44,209 nucleotides of DNA from Armatimonadota bacterium (GCA_031081675.1 JAVHLZ010000018.1:1-44209), one strand, 5' to 3'. Numbered from the stretch's first letter, positions 22,486 through 32,208 are shown. Translations and numbers: made by a program. Notes: generated by a model from the sequence alone, not told the origin.

Positions 22486-23685
22486 ATGGTGGACCGGATC
22501 CTGACCGACTCCGATGACCGTCCCTCCCGCCGGGTCCGGGTGGCATTCGTCAGCACCTACCCGCCGCGGGAGTGCGGGATCGCCACGTTCACCCGGGACC
22601 TGATCGAGGCGCTGGCCGGCCACAATCCTCCGGTGGAGGCCGTGGTGGCCGCAGTGGATGAGGACGCTGTGGCGCGCCCTTACCCGCCGCGCGTCCGCTG
22701 GCGGATTCTCCAGCACGACGTCGACACCTACGTCCGGACGGCCCGGGAGCTCTCGGCGTCGGGAGTCGATGTGGTGAACCTGCAGCACGAATTCGGGATC
22801 TTCGGCGGGGAGTGGGGCGCCTACGTGCTGCGGCTGGGGGAACGACCGACCGTCCCCCTGGTGACCACCCTGCACACCGTCCTCCCCGATCCGCCTCCGG
22901 TGGCTGAGGCCATCATCCGGGCGCTGTGCGAGCACAGCGCCGCCGTGGTCGTGATGACCCGGTCGGCGGTGGACATCCTGAGGCGGGAGTACGGGGTGGA
23001 CGACCGGCGCGTGCGCGTCATCCCCCACGGCGTGCCGCCGGTGAGCCGGCAGGATCCGGCGCGCGTCAAGGCCGACCTGGGCCTGTCCGGCCGGCGCGTG
23101 CTGTCCACCTTCGGTCTGCTGAATCCCGGCAAGGGCATCGAGGACGTGATCGACGCCCTGGTCCACGTGGTGCCCCGCCATCCCGACGTGCTGTACCTGG
23201 TGCTGGGGGAAACCCACCCCATGGTCCGGCGGCAGCAGGGCGAGAGCTACCGGGAGTGGCTGCAGGAGCGGGTGCGGCAGCGGGGCCTGGAGGAGCACGT
23301 GCGGTTCGAGAACCGCTACCTGCCCGACCGGGAGCTGATCCGCTACCTGCTGGCCACCGACGTGTACATCACCCCCTATCACAACCCGCGCCAGATCGTC
23401 AGCGGCACGCTGTCCTACGCCCTGGGATGCGGGCGGGCCATCATCTCCACCCCCTACCTGTACGCCCGGGATGTGCTGGCCGAGGGGCGGGGCCTGCTGG
23501 TGCCATTCCGCGCTCCCCGGGAGATGGCGGCGGCCATCACGCGCCTGCTGGAGGATCCTCACCTGCGGGAACGGCTCCAGCGCGCCGCCTACAGCCTGGG
23601 CCGGCAGATGGCGTGGCCCCGGGTGGCGGCGGCCTATGGCGAGCTGTTTGCCGAGGTGGCCGCCGCCCGCGCCGTGGCCTTCTGA
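22486..23685 (+). CDS. GT4 family glycosyltransferase
   Basis: This is a GT-B-fold retaining glycosyltransferase of 399 residues, cytoplasmic. The N-terminal domain starts with VAFVSTYPPRECGIATFTRDL, an acceptor-side motif. The C-terminal domain has STFGLLNPGKGIEDVIDAL and VRFENRYLPDRELIRYLLATDVYITPY. The usual EPFG-type motif is replaced by HNPRQIVSGTLSYALGCGRAIIST, which marks a subgroup often linked to GH130 enzymes. The ATG at 22486 is chosen. The upstream in-frame GTG at 22477 overlaps the purine-rich ribosome binding site and is less likely. The next gene follows after seven bases. It probably uses a mannosyl or related sugar nucleotide (inference from neighbours). Confidence 0.9.
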   Translation: MVDRILTDSDDRPSRRVRVAFVSTYPPRECGIATFTRDLIEALAGHNPPVEAVVAAVDEDAVARPYPPRVRWRILQHDVDTYVRTARELSASGVDVVNLQHEFGIFGGEWGAYVLRLGERPTVPLVTTLHTVLPDPPPVAEAIIRALCEHSAAVVVMTRSAVDILRREYGVDDRRVRVIPHGVPPVSRQDPARVKADLGLSGRRVLSTFGLLNPGKGIEDVIDALVHVVPRHPDVLYLVLGETHPMVRRQQGESYREWLQERVRQRGLEEHVRFENRYLPDRELIRYLLATDVYITPYHNPRQIVSGTLSYALGCGRAIISTPYLYARDVLAEGRGLLVPFRAPREMAAAITRLLEDPHLRERLQRAAYSLGRQMAWPRVAAAYGELFAEVAAARAVAF

Positions 23686-23692
23686 GACCGCC

Positions 23693-24793
23693 ATGCTCCC
23701 TCCGCTGTCCGTGGCCCACCTGCGCCGGCTCACCGATGAGACGGGGGTCCTGCAGTTTGCCCGCTTCGGGGTGCAGGACCCCGCCAGCGGTTACGCCACC
23801 GACGACAACGCCCGCGCCCTGGTGGTGGCCGCGCGCCTGCCTCCCCTGCGGTGGCGGGAGACCCTGGCCCGGACCACCCTGGGCTTCCTGCTGTACGCCC
23901 AGCGGCAGGACGGCACGTTCGTCCACCTGATCCGGTACGACCGGCGGCCCGACGGTCGCCCGGGCTCCGAGGACTGCCTGGGCCGGTGCGCGTGGGCCTG
24001 CGGTGAGGTGGTGGCGTCCTCCCTTCCCGATTCCCTGCGCCGCACGGCGGAGTTCATCCTGCACCGCGTGTGGCCGCACCTGGACGGTCTGCGGTCCTGC
24101 CGCGGCCAAGCCAATGCCATCCTGGGGTTGACCGCCTACTGTCGGGCCACGGGACGGCCCGAGGCGAAGGCCCTGGCCACCGTGCTGGGCGACCGGTTGC
24201 TCCGGGCCCTGGACGACCACAGCGGCGGGGAGTGGGTGTGGTTTGAGGACATCCTGACCTACGAGCCCGGCCGCCTGCCCGCGGCCCTGTGGGATGTCTA
24301 CCGCCTGACGGGCCTGGAGCGGTTCCGGCGGGGCGCGGAGGAGACCACAGGGTTCCTGGAGCGGACCCTTCACCTCCCGGTCGGGGGAGGGGAGCGGGTG
24401 CTGGTGCCGGTGGGCAACCGCGGGTGGTATCCCCGCGGAGGCCCCCGGGCGTGGTACGATCAGCAGCCGGTGGATGCGGGGAGCCTGGTGGAACTGTACG
24501 TGGTGGCGGCGGAGACCACCGGTGAGACCCGCTATCGCCGACTGGCGGAGGAGGCGTTTGGCTGGTTTGCCGGTCGGAACACCGCCGGCGCGGCCGTCTA
24601 CGACCCCCGCACGGGAGCCTGCCACGACGGCCTGCATCCCGGCGGGGTCAACCTCAACTGCGGGGCCGAGGCCACCATCACCTTCCTGCTGGCCCGCCTG
24701 AGCCTGGGCCGGCTGCTGGGCGTGGACACGGTGCCGCCTCGCCCCCGCCGGCGGGCGGGCTTCCGGCTGCGGCCTCAGCCTGTCCTGCGGTGA
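23693..24793 (+). CDS. (Alpha/alpha)6-barrel-type carbohydrate protein linked to GT4/GH130
   Basis: This protein of 366 residues resembles the helical-barrel proteins found between GT4 and GH130 genes in other bacteria. Features are GYATDDNARALV near the start, helical repeats with DCLGRCAWACGEV, an aromatic GEWVWFEDILTYEPGRLPAAL segment, and WYDQQPVDAGSLVEL. Acidic residues in the DDNAR and WFEDILTYE motifs suggest a glycosidase-like pocket. A precise activity is not known, and the family is often annotated only as glycosyltransferase-associated. The ATG at 23693 is seven bases after the GT4 stop. The end overlaps by 19 bases with the convergent GH130 gene. Confidence 0.82.
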   Translation: MLPPLSVAHLRRLTDETGVLQFARFGVQDPASGYATDDNARALVVAARLPPLRWRETLARTTLGFLLYAQRQDGTFVHLIRYDRRPDGRPGSEDCLGRCAWACGEVVASSLPDSLRRTAEFILHRVWPHLDGLRSCRGQANAILGLTAYCRATGRPEAKALATVLGDRLLRALDDHSGGEWVWFEDILTYEPGRLPAALWDVYRLTGLERFRRGAEETTGFLERTLHLPVGGGERVLVPVGNRGWYPRGGPRAWYDQQPVDAGSLVELYVVAAETTGETRYRRLAEEAFGWFAGRNTAGAAVYDPRTGACHDGLHPGGVNLNCGAEATITFLLARLSLGRLLGVDTVPPRPRRRAGFRLRPQPVLR

Positions 24794-25815
24794 CGGGCCA
24801 CCTCGTAGGCCTCGCGGCGCGCGGCCCGGATCAGGCGCGCCGGCACCGAGGGGGCTGTCCGGGCGGCGTCGGCGGCCCACTGCAGCAGAGCCTGGCGGGA
24901 GACGCTGGCCACGCCGATGACGCTGTCGGCGGCCCCGTAGTACACGAAGTAGCGGTCCCCGAGCTCCACCGCCCCGCAGGTGAACACCACGTTGGGCACC
25001 AGGCCCTCCCGCTCGTAGGGCTCCTCCGGTTCGAGGATCGGGTTGGGAGCTCGCGCCAGGACGTGGCGGGGGTGCTCCAGATCCAGCAGGGCCACCCCCA
25101 GACGGTAGACGCGGCTGTCGTCCACCCCGTGGTAGAACAGAAGCCAGCCATAGGGAGTCCACAGAGGCGGTGCCCCCGGGCCGATGCGGTTGCTGTCCCA
25201 GCTTCCCGGCCGGACGGTGAGGATGGGCCCCAGGTCCCGCCAGCGGCGCAGATCCAGGGACGTCCCCAGGTGGATGTTGGGGAAGATCCGGTGGAGCAGG
25301 TAGTACCGCCCGCGGATGCGGGCCGGGAACAGGGCTCCGTTCTTGTCGTCCCACTGGCGGAAGGCCAGCCCCACGCGGCGGAAAAGCACGAAGTCGCGGG
25401 TGGTGGCGATGGCGATCCGCGTCCGCCAGGGGACGCCGTTGTCGTCGAAGGGGGAGGGCCCCCGCCGGCGGACCGGCCGCAGGGCCGGATACAGGGAGGC
25501 CGCCGTGTAGCAGATGAAGTACCGCCCGTCGAGAAACGTCACCCGGGGGTCCTCCACACCCAGCCTCTCCCACGGGTTGTTCAGGGCGGGCTCGAAGACC
25601 GGACGGGGGCTGCGCTCGACGACCCGCACCCCGTCCTCCAGCACCGCCAGGCCGAAGCGGGAGACCCAGTCGGCCCCCTGGGCCCGGTACAGCAGCACCA
25701 CCCGGTTCTGGTAGAGGGTGGCTCCACAGTTGAAGACCCAACGGTTTTCCCACCACCGGCTGGTGGGCGCCAGGATGGGGTTGCCGTCAAAGCGCTGCAG
25801 GCGCGGCGCGTCCAT
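24775..25815 (-). CDS. GH130 family beta-mannosyl phosphorylase/hydrolase
   Basis: This is a five-bladed beta-propeller of the GH130 family, 346 residues. GH130 enzymes phosphorolyse or hydrolyse beta-mannosidic bonds. Seen are RFDGNPILAPT and the GCAT-LYQN-VVLLYR strand. The acid/phosphate-pocket blocks follow: GVEDPRVTFLDGRYFICYTA, DDKNGALFPARIRGRYYLLHR, SNRIGPGAPPLWT and GLVPNVVFTCG. Family members begin at the RFDGNPIL segment, so the ATG at 25815 is chosen. The ATG at 25872 would add 19 residues that look unrelated, and neither start has a strong ribosome binding site. It is convergent with the helical-barrel gene and probably works on the same glycan. Confidence 0.9.
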   Translation of the reverse strand: MDAPRLQRFDGNPILAPTSRWWENRWVFNCGATLYQNRVVLLYRAQGADWVSRFGLAVLEDGVRVVERSPRPVFEPALNNPWERLGVEDPRVTFLDGRYFICYTAASLYPALRPVRRRGPSPFDDNGVPWRTRIAIATTRDFVLFRRVGLAFRQWDDKNGALFPARIRGRYYLLHRIFPNIHLGTSLDLRRWRDLGPILTVRPGSWDSNRIGPGAPPLWTPYGWLLFYHGVDDSRVYRLGVALLDLEHPRHVLARAPNPILEPEEPYEREGLVPNVVFTCGAVELGDRYFVYYGAADSVIGVASVSRQALLQWAADAARTAPSVPARLIRAARREAYEVARHRRTG

Positions 25816-26002
25816 GGGATGCCGGGATCGGGTGATTCGTCCGCCGGCGGCCGTTTCCTCCGCAGCAGGCATGCCCGGGGTCCATGCGGATCAGACCGGG
25901 GGCGGCGCGGCGAAGGCCTCAACGCGACGGCATGCCCGGCGCGTGACGGTCAGGCGACGGGCGGGCTGCCCGGCGGCCGCCGGGGAAGGCGCGCGGCCCC
26001 CC

Positions 26003-26200
26003 CTAGCGGGTGGGGACCAGCTCCCGCTCGGGCGAGGAAGCGGCACCCACCGTGTCCGCGCTCACCGGCTCCATGCGCACGGGAGCGGAGGGGGAGCGGG
26101 GATCCCGGCGGCCGCACAGGTCGTACACCGCCACGATCTCCCCGAACTGCGGCTGAAGGGTCACCGTGGCTCCGCACCGCGGACAGCGCCAGACTCCCAT
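26003..26200 (-). CDS. Small zinc-ribbon-like protein
   Basis: This protein of 65 residues begins MGVWRCPRCGATVTLQPQFGE, a CxxC half-knuckle. A third cysteine lies in YDLCGRRD, and a proline/serine-rich tail follows. Other small proteins of this kind have a full four-cysteine ribbon. Here only three are seen, so zinc binding may be incomplete or use another residue. The ATG at 26200 has GGGAGGGG five bases upstream, which supports real translation. The function is unknown. Confidence 0.6.
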   Translation of the reverse strand: MGVWRCPRCGATVTLQPQFGEIVAVYDLCGRRDPRSPSAPVRMEPVSADTVGAASSPERELVPTR

Positions 26201-26320
26201 GGGTCCCCTCCCTCTGATGAACTTCCACCTCGGCCCGGAGGTCCCTCCATCACCATAACGTACCCGCCGGCGCCCGTGTTCATCCCTCCGGGCGGGGTGG
26301 CCGGCACCCTCCGCGGCCGC

Positions 26321-26326
26321 TATACT
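26321..26326 (+). promoter_or_regulatory. -10 box before quinone oxidoreductase
   Basis: TATACT matches the -10 consensus at five of six positions, in an otherwise GC-rich gap. It is 40 bases before the GTG start at 26366. No good -35 is visible. Confidence 0.45.
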
Positions 26327-26365
26327 GGAGGCCGGCTGTGCCGGTCAATACAAGGGGGAGGATCC

Positions 26366-27337
26366 GTGAAGGCCGTTCGCATCCACGCCCACGGAGGGCC
26401 AGAGGTCCTGCAGTATGAGGAGGTGCCGGTCCCGACCCCGGGCCCGCGGGAGGTCCGGGTGAAGGTCGACGCGGCGGGGCTGAACTTCCTGGACACGTAC
26501 CATCGGACCGGCCTGTACCAGGTCTCCCTGCCCTTCACCCCGGGATCCGAGGCCGCCGGGGTGGTGGATGCGGTGGGGCCGGGGGTGGACGATCTGCGGC
26601 CCGGCGACCGGGTGGCGTGGGCGATGTATCCGGGCGCCTACGCCGAGTACGCCGTGGTCCCGGCCGCCCGCCTGGTGCCCGTGCCCGAGGGCCTGGACGC
26701 CCACATCGCCGCGGCCGTCATGGTGCAGGGGATGACCGCACACTACCTGACCCACAGCACGTACCCCCTGCGGGCCGGCCGGACGGTCCTGGTGCACGCC
26801 GCCGGGGGAGGGACCGGGCAAATCCTGGTGCAGGTGTGCAAGCGGCTGGGGGCGGTGGTCGTGGGGACCGCCTCCAGCGAGGAGAAGGCCCGCCTGGCCC
26901 GGGAGGCGGGAGCCGACCACGTGATCCGCTACGACCAGGAGGACTTCGTGGAGGCCGTGCGCCGGATCACCGGCGGTCGGGGCGTGGACGTGGTGTACGA
27001 CGGGGTCGGGCGCGCCACCGCCGAGAAGGACCTGGACGTGCTGCAGCCCCGGGGCTACCTGGTGCTGTTCGGCAACGCCAGCGGCGCGCCGCCGGCCATC
27101 TCGCCGCTCACGCTGATGGCCAAAGGGTCTCTCTTTGTGACCCGGCCCAGCCTGGGCCACTACACCGCCACCCGTGAGGAACTGCTGGAGCGGGCGCGGG
27201 CGGTGTTCGGATGGGTGCAACGGGGGGAGGTGCGTGTCCGCATCGCCCGGACGTACCCCCTGGCCGCCGCTGCCGATGCCCACCGGGCGCTGGAGTCCCG
27301 CCAGCTCCCCGGCAAGGCCCTGCTGCTGCCGCCCTGA
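26366..27337 (+). CDS. NAD(P)H:quinone oxidoreductase (zeta-crystallin type)
   Basis: This is a medium-chain reductase without zinc ligands, 323 residues, of the quinone oxidoreductase/zeta-crystallin group. It transfers electrons from NADPH to quinones or enones. Visible are MKAVRIHAHGGPEVLQYEEVPVP at the start (the typical opening), NFLDTYHRTGLY, GSEAAGVVDAVGPGV, and the nucleotide-binding VHAAGGGTGQILVQVCKRLGA, followed by GADHVI and GGRGVDVVYDGVG. The GTG at 26366 follows AAGGGGGAGGA; longer in-frame readings from 25718 are antisense to the GH130 gene. It is a single gene. Confidence 0.94.
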   Translation: MKAVRIHAHGGPEVLQYEEVPVPTPGPREVRVKVDAAGLNFLDTYHRTGLYQVSLPFTPGSEAAGVVDAVGPGVDDLRPGDRVAWAMYPGAYAEYAVVPAARLVPVPEGLDAHIAAAVMVQGMTAHYLTHSTYPLRAGRTVLVHAAGGGTGQILVQVCKRLGAVVVGTASSEEKARLAREAGADHVIRYDQEDFVEAVRRITGGRGVDVVYDGVGRATAEKDLDVLQPRGYLVLFGNASGAPPAISPLTLMAKGSLFVTRPSLGHYTATREELLERARAVFGWVQRGEVRVRIARTYPLAAAADAHRALESRQLPGKALLLPP

Positions 27338-27340
27338 CCC

Positions 27341-27678
27341 TCAGGGCGCCTCGTCGGTCAGGGGGCGGATCTCCCGGACCCAGTACAGGCGCGCGATCTC
27401 CCGCACCCGCCGGCGGGGAACGGCCCGCACCTCCACGGCGTGGTCACGGGTCCCCGACACCCGCCCGAACTTCTGGAAGGTGAGGATGTGAAACCGCTCG
27501 GGCGGGAACCGCAGCACCACCAGCAGGTCCACCGCGCCGCGCTCGGAGACGTACCGGTCCAGGTCCGCCGGGATCTTGGGTCCGGCCTGACAGGCGAGCC
27601 AGCCCTGCCACGCCGCGGTGAGGACCGCCGCGGCGAGAAGGATCCGGGCCGGACGGGACGACGCGAGCCGGCTCGGGG

Positions 27679-27682
<4 letters not shown>
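27341..27682 (-). CDS. Small membrane-anchored or secreted protein, last gene of the ABC operon
   Basis: This protein of 113 residues has one hydrophobic N-terminal helix (ARILLAAAVLTAAWQGWLA) followed by a soluble domain with DLLVVLRFPPERFHILTFQKFG and VEVRAVPRRRVREIARLYWV. I do not recognise the family. The ATG at 27682 overlaps the ATPase stop (ATGA), so it is translated with the transporter. It might be an accessory subunit or an unrelated passenger. Its stop is 3 bases from that of the convergent oxidoreductase gene. Confidence 0.75.
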
Positions 27683-28452
<770 letters not shown>

Positions 28453-28458
28453 CTCCGG

Positions 28459-29262
28459 TCACCCCGTGGCGCGGACCAGTCCCCAGCGTTCGACGGTGGC
28501 CTGCTCCGCCGGGCGCAGCACTCCGGCGTCCACCGCATACCACAGCAGCCCCAGCAGGATCATTCCCAGGATCATCTCCACCACGCTGCCCGATCGGCGC
28601 GCGTCGAACATCATGAAGCCGATGCCGCTGGTGCCCACGATGATCTCCGCCGCGATCAGGGCGCGCCATCCGTAGCCCAGGCCGGTGCGCAGCCCCGTGA
28701 TGATGTTGGGCAAGGCGCCGGGCAGGAGGACCTCCCACAGGATCTGGCTCCGGGAAGCGCCCAGGCACTGGGCGGCGCGGATGACGTCCACGGGCACGGT
28801 GCGCACTCCCAGGGCGGTGTTGAAGATGATGGGGAAGACCACGGTGTAGACGATCACGAAGGTCATGGTGGTCAGCGTGAAGCCGAACCAGATGAGCAGG
28901 ATGGGCAGCCAGGCGATGTCGCCGATGGCCTGGAAGAAGATGATCAGCGGCCAGAAGAACCGGTAGCTGAGGGGGTGCAGGCCGATCAGCACGCCCAGCG
29001 GGATGCCCACCAGCGCGCCCACCGCGGTGCCCACGGCCAGGCGGGTGACGCTGTCCTGCAGGTAGGCGGGCAGGATGCCCTTGTAGGTCAGGGCCACCAG
29101 GGCGGCCGCCACGTCGCCAGGGCCGGGGAAGAACGCCCGGGGGTAGATCTCCAGCTCCACCACCAGCTGCCAGACGCCCACCAGGAGGACGAAGGGGAGG
29201 GCGGCCTGGACCGCCGGCCGCGTCAGGCCCCACCCCACCAGGCGGCGCAGGCGTCCCCTCAT
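28459..29262 (-). CDS. ABC transporter permease (SsuC/TauC type), second copy
   Basis: This permease of 267 residues has about six hydrophobic helices. It carries the family's cytoplasmic coupling motif with AAQCLGASRSQILWEVLLPGALPNIITGLR and then GYGWRALIAAEIIVGTSGIG. The ATG at 29262 forms an ATGA overlap with the stop of the preceding permease. The two permeases resemble each other (ERWGL near both C-termini; LPGALPNI in both) and so arose by duplication. They probably form a heterodimer, while most relatives use one permease as a homodimer. Confidence 0.94.
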   Translation of the reverse strand: MRGRLRRLVGWGLTRPAVQAALPFVLLVGVWQLVVELEIYPRAFFPGPGDVAAALVALTYKGILPAYLQDSVTRLAVGTAVGALVGIPLGVLIGLHPLSYRFFWPLIIFFQAIGDIAWLPILLIWFGFTLTTMTFVIVYTVVFPIIFNTALGVRTVPVDVIRAAQCLGASRSQILWEVLLPGALPNIITGLRTGLGYGWRALIAAEIIVGTSGIGFMMFDARRSGSVVEMILGMILLGLLWYAVDAGVLRPAEQATVERWGLVRATG

Positions 29263-30092
29263 GGCGCCCCCCGGGTCAGGCCCCACCGCTCGATGGTGCG
29301 GCGCTCCAGGGGCGCCAGCACGGACCGGTCGATGAGCACCCACAGGGCGCCGATCAGGATCATGCCCAGCACGATGACCTCGGTGCGGTAGAAGTCCCGC
29401 GCCAGGAAGATCATGTAGCCCAGGCCGGCGTTGGTGGCGATGATCTCGGCGGCGATCAGCCCGCGCCAGGCAAATCCCATGCCCGTCCGGATGCCGGTCA
29501 CGATGTTGGGCAGCGCCCCCGGCAGGAGCACCTCCACCAGGACATGCCAGGGGCGGGCTCCCAGGCACCGGGCGGCGTCCCGCAGGACCTGGGGAATGCT
29601 GCTCACGCCCAGCAGCGTGTTGTACAGCACGATGAAGAACACCGCGTTGAAGATGATGAAGGTGATGGCACCGAAGCCGTAGCCGAACCACAGGGTCGCC
29701 AGGGGGATCCAGGCGATGCCCGCCAGGACCGAGAAGAACCGCAGGACCGGCAGCAGCAGGCCCGCCAGGACCCGGCTGGAGCTGATGGCCACCCCCAGCG
29801 GGATGCTGGTGGCCACCGCCAGGGTTGTCCCCACCAGGACCCGGCGCAGGCTCTGGGCGATGTGGTCGGCCAGGTCACCGGTGCGCACCTGCTGCACCAG
29901 CGCCGCGGCCACGTCGGCGGGGGCGGGGAACACCCGCAGGGGAATCCCGGCCAGGCGCACCGTCAGATGCCACGCCAGGACCAGCGCGGCGAAGGGGGCG
30001 GCGAACCACAGCGCCGCCCCCAGCCATCGCCGCGCCGGCGACCCCACGCGCGCCCGGCCCGCATCCGGGCCGGCTCCGGCCTGCCGGGTCAT
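29259..30092 (-). CDS. ABC transporter permease (SsuC/TauC type), first copy
   Basis: This permease of 277 residues starts with a basic segment, followed by about six hydrophobic helices. The coupling loop is DAARCLGARPWHVLVEVLLPGALPNIVTGIR, then GFAWRGLIAAEIIATNAGLGYMIF. The start is the ATG at 30092, two bases after the stop of the binding-protein gene (30094). The next permease overlaps its stop. It pairs with its paralogue in the same operon to form the channel. Confidence 0.94.
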   Translation of the reverse strand: MTRQAGAGPDAGRARVGSPARRWLGAALWFAAPFAALVLAWHLTVRLAGIPLRVFPAPADVAAALVQQVRTGDLADHIAQSLRRVLVGTTLAVATSIPLGVAISSSRVLAGLLLPVLRFFSVLAGIAWIPLATLWFGYGFGAITFIIFNAVFFIVLYNTLLGVSSIPQVLRDAARCLGARPWHVLVEVLLPGALPNIVTGIRTGMGFAWRGLIAAEIIATNAGLGYMIFLARDFYRTEVIVLGMILIGALWVLIDRSVLAPLERRTIERWGLTRGAP

Positions 30093-30093
30093 C

Positions 30094-31173
30094 CTACGGG
30101 CACGTTCCCCGGAACACGAACCCCGGCCCCACCTGCGCGTTCCGCGGAATGGGCGGCAGGTCGTCGAACAGCTGCGGGTGGTTGCGCATCACGTTCAGGA
30201 TGGGCCCGGGCATGAACACCCGGTTCACATCGAATGTCCCCGGGATGAACCCCAGCCGGTGCAGGGTCTGCACGCCATTGTGCAGCGCCAGGTAGTTGTA
30301 GCAGGAGATGCGGATGTCGATGGTGGGCAGGTTGTTGCGCACCCCCTGCAGGGCCACCTCGGGCCGCAGCCCCGGCAGCCAGCGCACGGCGATGATGGCG
30401 GTCTGCACCGGGTTGGCCCGCATGAACTTGTCCGCCTCCGCCCGGGCGGCCAGGAAGCGCTCGATGGTCTCCTGGTTGCGCTCGGCCCACCCGCGCAGGG
30501 CCACGTTGAACCCCATGAAGCCGATGAAGCCTCCGCCCCGCACCACCTCATAGGTGTCGGGAATCTCCCGCAGGGCGATCACCGGCCAGGGATCCCAGGT
30601 GGCGAAGGCGTCCACCGCCCCGCCCCGCAGGGCCACCGGCATCTCCTGGGGCGGGGTGTTGACCAGGGTCAGGTCGCGGACGGTGAGCCCGGCCTTCTCC
30701 AGGATGCCCAGAATGTACAGGTGGCTGATGGTCCCGAAGGAGACCGCCACCCGCCTGCCGCGCAGATCCTGGATGGTCCGGATGCCGCTGCCCTTGCGGG
30801 TGACCAGGGCCATGGTGTTGTCCCCGCCCAGCCGGACCGCCGAACCGGAGTAATTGCCCACGATCACCAGGTCCATACCCCGCAGGACGGCCCCGATCAT
30901 GGGGACGCCCACCTGCCCCATCTGGATCTCCCCCGCCTGGAGGGCGTTGAGCTGATCCACGCCGGTGGGGTAGGGGGTGGCAATGGTCACATCCAGCCCC
31001 CACTTTTCAAACAGGCCCCGGTCCAGGGCCACCGGGACGCCGAGCTGGTCGATGGCCGCCACGATCCCCACCTTCAGGGGAATCAGGGCCGGTCCGGCGC
31101 GGCTGGTGGTCACCCCCCATCCCGCCAGGACCAGCACCACGGCGGCCGCCAGGACTGCTGGCTTGCTGCGCAT
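30094..31173 (-). CDS. ABC transporter substrate-binding protein, NMT1/nitrate-sulfonate type
   Basis: This secreted binding protein has 359 residues with a signal peptide (MRSKPAVLAAAVVLVLAGWG, cleaved near SRAGPA). The mature domain follows the NMT1/SsuA pattern: KVGIVAAIDQLGVPVALDRGLFEKWGLDV, ALQAGEIQMGQVG, GDNTMALVTRKGSGIRTIQDLRGRRVAV, then FATWDPWPV. The family takes up nitrate, sulfonates, taurine, pyrimidines and other small molecules, so the ligand is open. The ATG overlaps the upstream sugar-kinase stop (ATGA), which ties the transporter to the kinase. The C-terminal 80 residues are longer than in SsuA. Confidence 0.92.
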   Translation of the reverse strand: MRSKPAVLAAAVVLVLAGWGVTTSRAGPALIPLKVGIVAAIDQLGVPVALDRGLFEKWGLDVTIATPYPTGVDQLNALQAGEIQMGQVGVPMIGAVLRGMDLVIVGNYSGSAVRLGGDNTMALVTRKGSGIRTIQDLRGRRVAVSFGTISHLYILGILEKAGLTVRDLTLVNTPPQEMPVALRGGAVDAFATWDPWPVIALREIPDTYEVVRGGGFIGFMGFNVALRGWAERNQETIERFLAARAEADKFMRANPVQTAIIAVRWLPGLRPEVALQGVRNNLPTIDIRISCYNYLALHNGVQTLHRLGFIPGTFDVNRVFMPGPILNVMRNHPQLFDDLPPIPRNAQVGPGFVFRGTCP

Positions 31174-32135
31174 CACCGTGTCCCTCCTTTCGTCCGGGAA
31201 TCGCCATGCTGCACCATGAACCGTTCCACCTCGGCGCGGGTGGGCAGGGGAGCGACGGCCCCCAGGCCCGCCGCCGTCAGGGCGCCCACCGCCGTGGCCA
31301 GGCGCGCGGCCTCCGGCGGCGGGACCCCCCGCAGCCACTCCACCAGGAAGCCGGCGTCGAAGGCGTCGCCTGCCCCCGTGGCGTCCACCACCTCCACCGG
31401 CCAGCTGGGCACCGCCCAGCGCTCGCCGCCGGCGGTGATCACCAGGCACCCGGCCGCGCCCCTCTTCAGGATCACCAGGCGCGGTCCGCGGCCGCACAGG
31501 TCCTCGGCCACCGCCTCCGCCGGTCGGGTGTCGTCCAGATGGCCGGCGTCCTCCTCGCTGAGAAACACGATGTCTGCCCGGGGAAGGGCTTCCGCCACCA
31601 GGGTCCGCAGGTGAGGCACCGGAGCCAGCCGCGGCCGCAGGTTCAGGTCGTAGCTGACCCGGACGCCGGCGCCGCGCGCGATCTCCATGGCGGCGGCCGC
31701 CGTGTCCCGGGCGGAGGGCGAGATGGCCTGGGTGATGCCGCTGGTGTGCACGACCCGCGCCCGCCTCAGGTAGTCGCGATCGAGGTCGCCCGGCGTCAGC
31801 CGGCTGGCCGCCGACCCCGCGCGGTAGTAGGTGAAGCTGTGGCCGCCCGCGTAGCGGGCGATGAAGTACACGCCGGTGGACGCCTCCCGGTCCACCACCA
31901 CCCGGGAGGCGTCCACCCCCTCCTGGGCCCACAGGCGCAGGAATGACCGGCCGAAGGCGTCGTCTCCCACCCGCGTGATGTACCCCGCCGACGCGCCGAG
32001 TCGGGCGGCCGCGACGACCACATTCGAGGTGTCGCCTCCCCACCCGCGCCGGAAGGTGTACACCTCGTCCAGGGCGCCGAAGTCGACGGCGGCGAACTCG
32101 GCCATGGGCTCTCCCAGGGCGACGATGTCCGGCAT
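31173..32135 (-). CDS. PfkB family carbohydrate kinase (2-keto-3-deoxygluconate kinase-like)
   Basis: This is a ribokinase-fold kinase of 320 residues. It has VALGEPMAEF at its start, the substrate motif RRGWGGDTSNVVVAAARLGA, GVYFIARYAGG, and the C-terminal anion-hole/base motif DATGAGDAFDAGFLVEWL. The overall resemblance is to 2-keto-3-deoxygluconate kinases, but other ribokinase-like kinases are possible. The ATG at 32135 has GGGAGAGG upstream. Its stop overlaps the start of the ABC binding protein, so it likely phosphorylates the imported compound or a breakdown product of it. Confidence 0.88.
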   Translation of the reverse strand: MPDIVALGEPMAEFAAVDFGALDEVYTFRRGWGGDTSNVVVAAARLGASAGYITRVGDDAFGRSFLRLWAQEGVDASRVVVDREASTGVYFIARYAGGHSFTYYRAGSAASRLTPGDLDRDYLRRARVVHTSGITQAISPSARDTAAAAMEIARGAGVRVSYDLNLRPRLAPVPHLRTLVAEALPRADIVFLSEEDAGHLDDTRPAEAVAEDLCGRGPRLVILKRGAAGCLVITAGGERWAVPSWPVEVVDATGAGDAFDAGFLVEWLRGVPPPEAARLATAVGALTAAGLGAVAPLPTRAEVERFMVQHGDSRTKGGTR

Positions 32136-32208
32136 GGTGCCTCTCCCGCTCGGCCCCAGACCCCCGGAGGCGATCCCGACCGGCCCCGCCCCGGACGGGA
32201 GCGACGTC

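Noticed and set aside
25816-26002. Extra gene in the gap upstream of the GH130 start
   Set aside because: The in-frame extension to 25872 adds residues unlike the family, and no other frame has a ribosome binding site and plausible product.
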